From Thermoleophilaceae bacterium (GTDB taxonomy: Bacteria; Actinomycetota; Thermoleophilia; Solirubrobacterales; Thermoleophilaceae), in the NCBI GenBank assembly GCA_030446485.1, contig JAUJNF010000001.1, positions 477,964 through 541,963 on the forward strand: a stretch of 64,000 nt of DNA, read 5' to 3'. Under the pieces are notes generated by a model. It was not told where the DNA came from. It saw only the letters and a program-made list of their open reading frames with translations, and made no database searches. Every line of letters begins with the position of its first letter. The stretch's first letter is position 1. This document shows positions 1 to 7,728 of the stretch, piece after piece. The translations under genes were made by a program, and so were the position numbers.

Positions 1-28
1 GCGGCAAACGGCAGCAGACGGGGGACAG

Positions 29-70
29 CTCACACGCGAGAGGTCGCAGGTTCGAAACCCGCCGCGCCCA
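29..70 (+). other. 3' half of tRNA-Val (CAC), candidate attachment-site remnant
   Basis: From the anticodon loop onward this reads as a tRNA: loop CTCACAC with anticodon CAC and U33, 3' anticodon stem GCGAG, variable loop AGGTC, T arm with TTCGAAA, acceptor strand CGCGCCC and discriminator A. The spacing from anticodon to T loop is exactly canonical. The 5' strand of the anticodon stem (CTCGC expected) is absent, and no D arm precedes it, so this is not a complete tRNA. One T-stem pair is also mismatched. A bare 3' half beginning in the anticodon loop is typical of the distal att copy left when an element integrates into a tRNA gene. In that case the element lies to the left, outside the window. 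That last step is inference. Confidence 0.6.
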
Positions 71-199
71 TGAAGACGGCCACCGAATCCGATCGAAAGG
101 CGCGGTCGCCGTTCAATCCGATGAGTGCTTGTGACCGAGGCAGGGTTTGGACACGGGTACAGCCCCGATATGAGGTCCTCGGGGAGAAGGAGTTTGTCG

Positions 200-805
200 A
201 TGCAACGGATGGCAGGCTTCGCAGTCCTGGCCCTGCTGTCCACGCTCATCGCCCCGGCCGTCGCCGGCGCCAGCCACCAGGGCGCCGCCGGACCTCCGCG
301 CGACTTCGCGGTGGGCGGCGGCTTCACCGGTGCCCAGAGGTCCCCCTCCGGGGCGCAGCAGGTCGGCTTCGCCGCCTTCGGCGGGCCAACCACGTTCGTC
401 GATCCCCTGACCCCGGTCTTCGGCGGTGACCCGGTAACCGGGCATTTCAGGGCGGGCGGGGAGTTCCTCGACCCTCAGGGCGGCAACAACGAGCTGATCG
501 AGTTCCAGCAGGAGGGCCCGGTCACCTGCCTCGTCGTAGAGGGCAACAAGGCGCGGCTCGTCTACCCCCTGAAGCAGGCCAAGCCGGAGGCAAACGAGGC
601 GAATGAGGTGCTCATCTTCCTCGAGGACAACGGGAATCCCGAGAACGGCCGGCCCACCGACATGATCGGCTTCGCCCTGCTCGCGGACGAGACCCCCACC
701 GACGATCCGCCTTCGGAGCAGGACAGCGGGTGCGTGGCCCCGCTGGAATCCCCGGTGATGTCGACGCTCAGCAGGGGCAACATCACCATCCACGAGGCCC
801 CCTAG
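200..805 (+). CDS. Secreted hypothetical protein (post-COAP-1-like domain)
   Basis: A 201-residue protein begins with a clear signal peptide: a short basic start, a hydrophobic core around MAGFAVLALLSTLIAP, and an AxA-type cleavage near VAGA. The start chosen is the internal ATG at 200, because GAGAAGGAG lies just upstream and the signal peptide begins there; the longer ORF from 125 adds a non-signal extension. The mature part contains a VTCL...GN segment followed by an EDNG..P-NG..D motif. This resembles the repeat domain called post-COAP-1 in secreted actinobacterial proteins. It probably acts outside the membrane. Function is unknown. It stands alone, the first gene after the tRNA-Val remnant. 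Confidence 0.7.
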   Translation: MQRMAGFAVLALLSTLIAPAVAGASHQGAAGPPRDFAVGGGFTGAQRSPSGAQQVGFAAFGGPTTFVDPLTPVFGGDPVTGHFRAGGEFLDPQGGNNELIEFQQEGPVTCLVVEGNKARLVYPLKQAKPEANEANEVLIFLEDNGNPENGRPTDMIGFALLADETPTDDPPSEQDSGCVAPLESPVMSTLSRGNITIHEAP

Positions 806-1142
806 CGGATCGAGGGCGGCACCAGGGCCTAGAACCCGTCCCCCCTGCCCCCGCGGAGGTCCCGGCCGTCCGAGCGCCCCGTGCGGCCGGCGGGCTACGA
901 GCTGGTCTTGAAACGACGAGACCCGGCGTGTTATAGGGCGCTCTATCCGAGCACCGCTTCGCGCCACGTCGCCACCGTGGCCCTTCCGCTCGGTCATGAC
1001 CGCCGCGGGTTCGCTCGCTGGCCGCGTCGAGGTTGTCGAGGTGGGCACCATGGGTCTCGCGAGCGCGTCACCTACGGGTGACCACAGACCGGCCGCGCTG
1101 CCTCCTGGGCCTGGCCCTGCCGCGGCGGCCCCCGCTGTACCT
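806..1142. other. Intergenic, no gene seen
   Basis: About 340 bases between a plus-strand secreted protein and the convergent SDR gene. Short ORFs in all frames are shadows with no recognisable motif or ribosome binding site, and I see no RNA gene. Confidence 0.5.
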
Positions 1143-2177
1143 CTAACGCTTGGTCAGCGTGTCCCGCAGCGCCTCTAGGCCGGTGTAGGAGGGCGTCCAG
1201 CCCAGCTCGCGCTTGGCCTTGGCGGCGTCCATGATCGACGGATGGCTGATCGCTTCGGCCCACTCACCCGCCGGGGGAACGAACGGGGGCGTCGGAAGCG
1301 CGGCGATGGCCCGACCCGCGCGCTGGACAACGCCGCCCGGAACCGGAAACGCCGTCAGCCCCAGCTCGCGCGCCACCTCGGCGGCGGTCACCAGGCCGTC
1401 AGCGGCGATGTTGTAGGCGCCGGGAGCACCAGCGCCGACGATGCACAGCAGGAACGCCTGACCCACGTCGTCCTCATGGATGAGCTGCACCGGCAGCGCG
1501 GGCGCCGGCACCGGCGGCCCGACGGGCAGGCGGTCGAGCAGTCTCGCTGCGCCGCGGGCCAGCGGCACGAGCGCGGCGAGCGGGCCGGGGAGCACGTTCT
1601 TGGCGCCCACGGCGTGCGGGCCGAGCACGATCGGAGGGCGCAGGAGGTAGAGCCCGAGCTCGGGATGGCGCTCCGCCTCGCCCGTGAGAAGCTCTTCGAG
1701 CTCGGCCTTCTCCTGCGCGTAGAAGAGGTGCTTGGCCGGGCGGGTCGGCCACTCCTCGGTAAGCGGCACGGGGTTGTCGGGATGAAAGCCGTACGCGGCG
1801 ACCGACGAGGCGTAGACGAAGCGCTTGGCCCCCGCTGCGGCTGCCGCGCGGAACGTGTTGAGCGTGCCGTCGACGTTGATCGCGCGGATCGTGTCGCGCG
1901 GCGCCGTGCCGGTGATCAGAAACGCCAGATGCACGACGACGTCGGCGCCCGCGAAGGCCTCCTCCAGCGCCGAGGGATCGCGCACGTCGCCTCGGCGGTA
2001 TTCCATCTTGGTCCAGCCGTGCGACGCCGGGTCGAACTCGCGCCGCGCGATGCCGACGATGCGCTTGATGCGCGGGTCGGCCTCCAGCAGCGGGATCAGC
2101 CCGAAGCCGAACGTCCCGGTCGGGCCGGTGACGGCCACCGTCAGAGGCTTGGCGCGGGGCTTCTTTGCGCGAGACAC
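1143..2177 (-). CDS. NAD-dependent epimerase/dehydratase (extended SDR)
   Basis: The 344-residue product has the extended short-chain dehydrogenase layout. A Rossmann nucleotide-binding loop TGPTGTFG lies near the N terminus, DVRD follows strand 3, and an active-site YAQEK (YxxxK) sits around residue 170 after the VYASSVAAYG strand. Substrate cannot be read from the sequence; NAD(P)-dependent sugar-nucleotide or steroid-like substrates are typical of the family. I chose the GTG at 2177 because AGGGAGG lies 6-7 nt upstream; the ORF track begins 9 codons earlier at another GTG. It is divergent from the aldehyde dehydrogenase gene across about 160 bases, which likely hold both promoters. Confidence 0.85.
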   Translation of the reverse strand: MSRAKKPRAKPLTVAVTGPTGTFGFGLIPLLEADPRIKRIVGIARREFDPASHGWTKMEYRRGDVRDPSALEEAFAGADVVVHLAFLITGTAPRDTIRAINVDGTLNTFRAAAAAGAKRFVYASSVAAYGFHPDNPVPLTEEWPTRPAKHLFYAQEKAELEELLTGEAERHPELGLYLLRPPIVLGPHAVGAKNVLPGPLAALVPLARGAARLLDRLPVGPPVPAPALPVQLIHEDDVGQAFLLCIVGAGAPGAYNIAADGLVTAAEVARELGLTAFPVPGGVVQRAGRAIAALPTPPFVPPAGEWAEAISHPSIMDAAKAKRELGWTPSYTGLEALRDTLTKR

Positions 2178-2336
2178 GAAAGCCTCCCTACCCGGATGGG
2201 ACACCGTTGCAACAGAAGGGAAGGCGCACCAGCACGGTGCGCGCGAACGCCCTCAGCCTCCGCGTGCGAGCAACCTGCGCGCCATCCGTTCCCGCGGCGT
2301 ATCGTCGCCGAACGCCACGAATCAAAGGAGCACGGA

Positions 2337-3800
2337 ATGTCGACCATCGAGCACGACACCAAGACGGGTTCCGCAGACACCGCTGCCATCGAGGAGCTGC
2401 ACGAGATCGTCGACCGCCAGCGCGCCGCGTTCCTGGCCGACCCGTTCCCCTCCCTCGACGAGCGACGGGCACTCCTCGCCGCGCTGGCGGGCATGGTGAT
2501 GAGCAATCGCACGCAGATCGAGGAGGCGATGAGCGCCGACTTCGGCGTCCATCCGACGCTCGCCACCGACCTGATCGAGGTGCTGGGCGTGGCGGGCCGC
2601 GCCGCGTACGTCGCGGAGCAGCTCGAAGGCTGGATGGCGCCCGAACCCCGCTACTCCGACCCAACGCTGTACGGCACCGGCCGCGCGTTCGTGCAGCCTC
2701 AGCCGAAGGGCGTCGTGGGCAACATCAGCCCCTGGAACTTCCCGTTCGACCTATCCGTCGGTCCGCTCACCGAGATGCTGGCCGCGGGCAACCGCGTGGT
2801 GCTCAAGCCCTCCGAGCACACCCCGGCGTGCTCGGAGGTGCTGCGGGACATGATCCGAGCGACGTTCGATCGCGACCGCGTGGACGTGGCCGTGGGCGGT
2901 CTCGAGCTGGCCAAGGCCTTCACCCGCGTGCGCTGGGACCACCTGCTCTACACGGGCAGCCCCGAGATCGGGCGCCAGATCGCGATGACGGCAGCCGAGC
3001 AGCTCGTGCCCGTGACGCTGGAGCTGGGCGGCAAGTGCCCGGCCATCCTCACCGACGACTCGATCGACGCCGAGTCGGTCAAGCAGGTGCTGGGGACCAA
3101 GGCGCTCAAGAACGGGCAGATGTGCATCTCGGTGGACTACTGCCTCGTGCCGAGAGAGCGCATGGACGACTTCGCCCGCCTGGCCGTCGAGCACGTGCGC
3201 GAGAACATGCCCGACTTCTACTCGTCGGAGAACAACACCGGCATCATCACCAACCGCCACCTCGAGCGGATCCAGAACCTGATCGAGGACGCCCAGGAGC
3301 GCGGCTGCGAGGTGCGACCGCTCGAAGAGGGCGGCGAGATCGACCCCGACACGCGTCAGCTGCCGATGTCGATCGTGCTCGATCCGCCCGACGACCTCGC
3401 CCTCATGCAGGAGGAGATCTTCGGCCCGATCCTGCCGGTGAAGGCCTACGACGAGATCGACGAGGCGATCGGGCACGTGAACGCCGGCGAGCGCCCGCTC
3501 GCGCTGTACGTGTTCTCGAAGGACGAGCAGGTGGCCGACGACGTGCTGCGGCGCACGACCTCAGGGGGAGCATGCGTGAATGCCGCGGCCGTGCACGGCG
3601 CTCTGCCGTCACTGCCCTTCGGCGGCATTGGGGAGAGCGGATCGGGCCGCCATCACGGCATCGAAGGCTTCCGCGAGTTCTCGAATCTGCGCGGGGTCTT
3701 CGTGCGCGGAGAAGGGGACCTGATCGAGGCCTTCGCGCCGCCCTACGGCGACACCGCTCAGGCAGTGGTGGGCGCGGCGTTCGAGGAGGCGGGCGGCTAG
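2337..3800 (+). CDS. Coniferyl-aldehyde-type aldehyde dehydrogenase
   Basis: The 487-residue protein is a full-length aldehyde dehydrogenase that oxidises an aldehyde to the acid with NAD(P)+. The active-site Glu is in VTLELGGKCP, the catalytic Cys is in NGQMCIS, EEIFGPILPV follows, and the C terminus has PFGGIGESGSGRHHG. These segments match the coniferyl aldehyde dehydrogenase branch, so aromatic or fatty aldehydes are plausible substrates, but this is not proven. AAAGGAG precedes the ATG by 6 nt, which sets the start; the ORF track extends about 1.1 kb further upstream only as the antisense shadow of the SDR gene. The last ~450 bases are repeated in decayed form at 4.4-4.7 kb. Confidence 0.92.
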   Translation: MSTIEHDTKTGSADTAAIEELHEIVDRQRAAFLADPFPSLDERRALLAALAGMVMSNRTQIEEAMSADFGVHPTLATDLIEVLGVAGRAAYVAEQLEGWMAPEPRYSDPTLYGTGRAFVQPQPKGVVGNISPWNFPFDLSVGPLTEMLAAGNRVVLKPSEHTPACSEVLRDMIRATFDRDRVDVAVGGLELAKAFTRVRWDHLLYTGSPEIGRQIAMTAAEQLVPVTLELGGKCPAILTDDSIDAESVKQVLGTKALKNGQMCISVDYCLVPRERMDDFARLAVEHVRENMPDFYSSENNTGIITNRHLERIQNLIEDAQERGCEVRPLEEGGEIDPDTRQLPMSIVLDPPDDLALMQEEIFGPILPVKAYDEIDEAIGHVNAGERPLALYVFSKDEQVADDVLRRTTSGGACVNAAAVHGALPSLPFGGIGESGSGRHHGIEGFREFSNLRGVFVRGEGDLIEAFAPPYGDTAQAVVGAAFEEAGG

Positions 3801-3830
3801 GGCTCGTCGCGCTCGGCCACAGCGCTCGAC

Positions 3831-3857
3831 GCGCCGCGCGATGTCGTCGCGCGGCGC
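3831..3857. terminator. Strong hairpin between convergent genes
   Basis: GCGCCGCGCGA, a TGTCG loop, then TCGCGCGGCGC form a perfect 11-bp stem. It sits 30 bases after the aldehyde dehydrogenase stop and 7 bases from the stop of the opposing gene, so it can serve both strands. There is no U tract, as is common in high-GC actinobacteria. Confidence 0.7.
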
Positions 3858-3863
3858 GCGCGG

Positions 3864-4196
3864 CTAGCTAGTCCGCACCCATACGACGTCCTTGGGACCG
3901 TCGCACCGCGGGACCCGACGAGCTCCGTCGAAGATCTCGTACATGGCGCCCCAGAAACCGACGGAGTCGCTGAAGCGGAGTGGCCAGCGGTACCCGTACC
4001 GACAGTCCGGACGCGACCGGAGCCGGAAGTAGACGACGAGCTCCGGGTTGTCGGCCGGCCCCTCCACCGCCAAGGAGTCCGCGTGGTCCCGGACCAGATG
4101 ATCCCGTGCGACTTCGCGCAGGAACTTCCGCTTGCCCTCGTCCAGCCCGCCGCCGGTCTCTGCGACCCAACGGTCGATCCAATCGGGTTCCGGCAT
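3864..4196 (-). CDS. Hypothetical protein, 110 aa
   Basis: The reading frame begins at MPEPDWIDRWV and runs to GPKDVVWVRTS. The protein is soluble and mixed-charge, with no signal peptide, membrane segment or recognised domain. The start is the ATG at 4196; the longer ORF reads back through a rhomboid gene remnant in a meaningless frame. A decayed second copy, with many small insertions and deletions, lies at about 4.67-5.2 kb behind the intact rhomboid gene. The original order was therefore probably rhomboid then this gene, as an operon. Function unknown. Confidence 0.6.
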   Translation of the reverse strand: MPEPDWIDRWVAETGGGLDEGKRKFLREVARDHLVRDHADSLAVEGPADNPELVVYFRLRSRPDCRYGYRWPLRFSDSVGFWGAMYEIFDGARRVPRCDGPKDVVWVRTS

Positions 4197-4204
4197 GCCG
4201 TCTG

Positions 4205-4412
4205 CCGTCAGCGCTCTGAATCCGCGTCCCGCCGCCGCGCCAGCAGACGCGCCGCCACCACGCCACCGATCGCTCCGAAGAGGTGCCCCTGCCACGAGAT
4301 CCCCTCCTGGGGCGCGAGACCGGCCCGCCGAGCTCCGCCCCCGAGCGGGCCGAGCACCACGCCGAGCGCAGGCTCGCGGCTGCCGGGGTGGCCGATCCCA
4401 CGGCTGAGGCGA
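4205..4412 (-). pseudogene. Rhomboid protease 3' fragment (duplicated copy)
   Basis: Aligns by eye with 5300-5495, the 3' part of the intact rhomboid gene, sharing for example GATCGCTCCGAAGAGGTGCC and ATCCCCTCCTGGGGC. It encodes the last rhomboid segment (GHLFGAIGG-like) and its C-terminal tail. It is cut abruptly near 4410, where sequence matching the aldehyde dehydrogenase gene begins. This is the expected break of a tandem duplication. Confidence 0.65.
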
Positions 4413-5215
4413 TATCAATCCCGACACGCGTCAGCTGCCGATGTCGATCGTGCTCGACGGCCCTCGACGCGGCCCGATCGCTCAGGCAGTGAAGGCGACG
4501 CGCTCGACGAGGCGATCGGGCACGTGAACGCGCGGCGCGCGCGGTGTTCAGCTAGTGTTGCGGCGCACGACCTCGCACGCATGCCGCAGCCGTGCACGCA
4601 TGCCGTCACTGCCCTTCGGCGGCATCAGGGAGAGCGGATCGAGCTGGCCGCCATCGCGGCGCGCTTCCGCGAGCTCCGTCGAAGAGTGTTCGTCTCGTAC
4701 ATGACGCGCCCTAGGACCGCTCACTGTCGGGCAGCTCGTCGCGCTGAGTTCGCGCGCCCTCTCGTCGGCATCGCTTCGTACATGGCACGACGCCTTCATG
4801 ACGCCCCGACGGAGTCCCCGGAAGCTCCAGCGCGGCACGCGCCAGCGGTATCCCCCGTGGGGTTGTACCGACACCTTCATGGACGCGACCGAGCCTGGGA
4901 AGTAGACGACGAGGTGATCGCCCGTTTCTGTCGGCCGGCCCCTCCACCGCTCAAGGAGTCCGCATCGAGGACGCGACCAGATGATCCCGTGCGACTTCCC
5001 GGGGGATGATGCGGCAGGGGGAGTCGCGCACGGTGGCCGGGTTCTTCAGGGTCAGCCCTCTCGTCCAGCCCGCCGCCGGTCTCTGCGGACCCAACGTCGA
5101 TCCAACTCCACGGGTTCCGGCATGCCGTCTGCCGTCGCTTGCGGTCGCGTCGTTGTCCGCGACCGGACGCCGTCAGCAGACGCGACCGCCACCGCGCTGA
5201 GCTTCAACCCGTGGA
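4413..5215 (+). repeat. Decayed duplicate of the aldehyde dehydrogenase 3' end plus the 110-aa gene
   Basis: This stretch follows 3350-4230 in order. CCGACACGCGTCAGCTGCCG, GAGGCGATCGGGCACGTGAA, GTCACTGCCCTTCGGCGGCAT, GAGCTCCGTCGAAGA, CGGCCGGCCCCTCCACCGC, AGATGATCCCGTGCGACTTC and GGTTCCGGCATGCCGTCTGC all recur. Between them are many small deletions and insertions, so no ORF survives. Together with the preceding rhomboid fragment it forms one ~1 kb tandem duplication unit. No functional gene is supported here. Confidence 0.75.
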
Positions 5216-5254
5216 AGAGAATCCGGCCACGTTGATGGGCGCCCGCCTCAGCGC

Positions 5255-5923
5255 CTAGACCAGGCTGGGCGGCCGATCCTGACCGCGGCCACCGATCGGG
5301 GGTCTGGGGACGGCGCCCCCCCGCCGCGCCCGCACACGCCCCGCCACCACGCCCCCGATCGCTCCGAAGAGGTGCCCCGGCCACGCGATCCCCTCCTGGG
5401 GCTCGAGACCCGCCAGCAGAGCTCCGCCCCCGAGAAGGCCGACCACCACGCCGATCGCAATCTCCACGAAGCCGCGGTTGAAGATCCCACGGCTGATGAG
5501 GTAAGTGGCGTAGCCGAACACCACTCCGCTCGCGCCGATGTGGATCGTCGACTCGGGGCTGATCACCCAGGTGCCGAGCCCACCGACCACGGCGACCACC
5601 GCGGTGACGGCAAGCACGCGCAGTGCCCCGCCGAGCGCGATCACGAAGCCCAGCACCAGGAAGGGGACGGTGTTGGCCACGAGGTGACCGAAGCCGGCGT
5701 GCAGGAATGGGGCCGCCACGACGCCCACCAGGCCGTCTGCGTCGCGGGGCTCGATCCCGTACTGGTCGAGCCGGCCGCCGGCGACCGAGTCGGCGATCTC
5801 GAGCACCCACATGAGGGTTACCATTGCGGCCACGAGCCACAGGCCCCGCCGTCGTCCCGCTCGCGAGGACGACTGCCCGGACACGGCCCCAGGCAGTAGG
5901 GCTCTCTCGACCTGGGCGCTCAC
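5255..5923 (-). CDS. Rhomboid family intramembrane serine protease
   Basis: The ~222-residue protein has several hydrophobic segments: one near residue 25, then HAGFGHLVANTVPFLVLG and further transmembrane helices. The rhomboid catalytic serine is in HIGASGVVFGY (GxSG), and the catalytic histidine is in the later helix at GHLFGAIGG. It cleaves substrate proteins within the membrane; the substrate is unknown. The start is uncertain. I used GTG at 5923 (VSAQVERA), since the much longer ORF is the antisense of the TIM44 gene. It is divergent from that gene. Its 3' half has a truncated duplicate at 4.2 kb. Confidence 0.8.
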   Translation of the reverse strand: MSAQVERALLPGAVSGQSSSRAGRRRGLWLVAAMVTLMWVLEIADSVAGGRLDQYGIEPRDADGLVGVVAAPFLHAGFGHLVANTVPFLVLGFVIALGGALRVLAVTAVVAVVGGLGTWVISPESTIHIGASGVVFGYATYLISRGIFNRGFVEIAIGVVVGLLGGGALLAGLEPQEGIAWPGHLFGAIGGVVAGRVRARRGGAVPRPPIGGRGQDRPPSLV

Positions 5924-5986
5924 GCCGCCATTGTCGCTGACGTCGGGCCCCCGGCCTGCGGCGCACGGCGCAGTTACGATGCGCCG

Positions 5987-7339
5987 GTGCTTCGCGTGCC
6001 ACCTCGGACAGTCGGCTCCCTCGCGCTTCTCGCCCTGCTCCTGCTGCTCCCCGACTCCGCGCTCGCCCAGGCGGGCGGCGGCAGCTCGGGCTTCGGCGGC
6101 GGCGGCGGTGGTGGTGGTGGCGGCGGCGGTGGCGGAGGCTTCGGCGGCGGCTCCGGTGGCACCTCGGACGACGAAGGTGGCGGCTTCAGCTTCCTCCTCA
6201 TCGTCCTGTTCGTCGTCGGCAGCCTGCTGTGGAGCGTCCTCGGCACCATGTACTACCGACGGCGCGTCAGGCGGCGCCACGCCCGGGTCCGCACCGCGGC
6301 AGCGGAGGCCGCCGAGGACGATCCCTGGTTTGCCCCCGACCACGTGGAGCGCGACGCGCGCCAGCTCTTCGTCGAGGTCCAGCAAGCGTGGGACCGCCGC
6401 GAGCGCAGCCGCCTCAGCCAGCTGATCGGGACGGATCTGTTCGTCGAGTGGGAGCGCCGGCTCGACGACTTCGAGCGCAAGGGGTGGCACAACCGCGTCG
6501 AGGTGCTGGGCGAGCCGGCGATCGCCTACATGGGCCTGACCAACCGCGAGGATGACGCGGAGGACCGCGCGACCGTGCAGGTCACCGCCACCCTGCGCTC
6601 CTGGGTGGTCGACCGCGAGGGCAGCAAGATCATGCGCAGCGGCGAGTCCGACGAGGAGATCGAGGTGAACGAGTTCTGGACGCTCGCCCGCAATGACGAC
6701 CGCTGGATCCTCACCTCGATCGAGCAGAAGGAGGAGGGCGAGCACCACCTGACCTCGGAGATCGTCGCCTCGCCGTCGTCGGACGAACGCCTGCGCGACG
6801 AGGCCGTCACCGAGCTCGCGTCGGCCGACGCCCTTCCCGAGGGCTTCACCACCGCCGATCTGGCGGACTTCGACTTCGAAGGCGACGCCCGCGCCCACGC
6901 GCTCGACCTGTCCGTGGCCGACGGCCGCTTCGCCCCCGACGTGCTCGAGGCCGCGGCTCGCCGCGCCGTGGCGGCCTGGGCGGAGGCGGTCGACGGAGAC
7001 GATGGCGCACTCGAGGCCGTGGCTCACCCCGACGCCAGGCGCGACCTCCTCTACGGTGGCGACGAGACGGGCCGCACGCGCCTGGTGGTGCGCGGCCCGC
7101 GCATCAGGCGGTTGCGGATCGCCGCGGTGGATGTCGAGAACACGCCGGCCACCATGCGGGTGGAGGTCGAGCTGGGCGGGCGCCGGTACGTGGAGGACCG
7201 CGACACGGCGGCGGTGCTGTCCGGCGACAAGAACCGGGCCACCACCTTCACCGAGCGCTGGACGCTGGCCCTGAACGGTCCCGGCGAGGCTCCCTGGCAG
7301 CTGATCGGCGGCCAGCCCGAGAGCCTCGCCACCTCCTAG
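5987..7339 (+). CDS. TIM44-like domain membrane protein with poly-glycine stretch
   Basis: The 450-residue protein begins at a GTG with a signal peptide (LALLALLLLLPDSALAQA). A run of about 25 residues dominated by glycine follows, then one transmembrane helix near residues 68-92 (LLIVLFVVGSLLWSVL) and an Arg-rich patch. From about 110 to 230 it matches the TIM44-like fold (RDARQLFVEVQQAWDRRE..., then VTATLRSWVVD...EFWTLAR..RW.LTSIEQ), and a second NTF2-like region may follow from about 290. TIM44-like domains bind membranes or translocation machinery in mitochondria; the bacterial role is not defined. The glycine run is encoded by a GGC/GGT tract and may vary in length. Confidence 0.78.
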   Translation: MLRVPPRTVGSLALLALLLLLPDSALAQAGGGSSGFGGGGGGGGGGGGGGGFGGGSGGTSDDEGGGFSFLLIVLFVVGSLLWSVLGTMYYRRRVRRRHARVRTAAAEAAEDDPWFAPDHVERDARQLFVEVQQAWDRRERSRLSQLIGTDLFVEWERRLDDFERKGWHNRVEVLGEPAIAYMGLTNREDDAEDRATVQVTATLRSWVVDREGSKIMRSGESDEEIEVNEFWTLARNDDRWILTSIEQKEEGEHHLTSEIVASPSSDERLRDEAVTELASADALPEGFTTADLADFDFEGDARAHALDLSVADGRFAPDVLEAAARRAVAAWAEAVDGDDGALEAVAHPDARRDLLYGGDETGRTRLVVRGPRIRRLRIAAVDVENTPATMRVEVELGGRRYVEDRDTAAVLSGDKNRATTFTERWTLALNGPGEAPWQLIGGQPESLATS

Positions 7340-7402
7340 TTTCCACCCGCATCGGGCGCGCCGAACCGCCGCGGGCCGCGGGCGTCGGGGCGGGCGGATA
7401 GA

Positions 7403-7672
7403 GTGCGCCGCGTGGATCTCAGGCACGAGAAGGTCACGATCGAGACCGACCGCTACCGGATCGAGGGCAACCTCACCCTCCCGCGCGAGGGCTACCGCAG
7501 CCGCCTGTCGGACTTCGTGAACCAGCGCGACCGCGAGTTCTTCTCGATCAGCGAGGCTACGGTGTCGACCCTCGACGCGCCGCCCGACTACTCGCACGAG
7601 GTTCCCTTCGTCATGATCGCCCGCCGGCACGTGCGGATGGTCACGCCCCAGGAGAGGCAAGAGGACCTCTGA
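7403..7672 (+). CDS. Hypothetical protein, 89 aa (DUF6812-like)
   Basis: A small soluble beta-rich protein (VTIETDRYRIEGNLTLP...). The pattern 'RIEGNLTLP..YRSRLSDFVN' then 'FFSISEATV' is that of a conserved short family found in several phyla, and I recall it as DUF6812. No catalytic residues are evident. It lies 64 bases after the TIM44 gene and 57 bases before the next, so it may be co-transcribed. Confidence 0.7.
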   Translation: MRRVDLRHEKVTIETDRYRIEGNLTLPREGYRSRLSDFVNQRDREFFSISEATVSTLDAPPDYSHEVPFVMIARRHVRMVTPQERQEDL

Positions 7673-7728
7673 GTCGGGCGCGGCGGGCTGACGCCTGCTC
7701 GCCCCGCACGCGGTACGGTCCCCCGACG

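Noticed and set aside
1-70. A complete tRNA-Val gene at the window start
   Set aside because: The anticodon stem 5' strand and D arm do not fit even allowing for the missing first bases.
1242-2336. Plus-strand extension of the aldehyde dehydrogenase ORF by 365 codons
   Set aside because: Antisense shadow of the SDR gene; the real start has a good ribosome binding site at 2337.
6097-6150. Gly-rich GGC/GGT tract as a satellite or CRISPR-like repeat
   Set aside because: It is a coding low-complexity tract in frame inside the TIM44 protein; no spacer structure.
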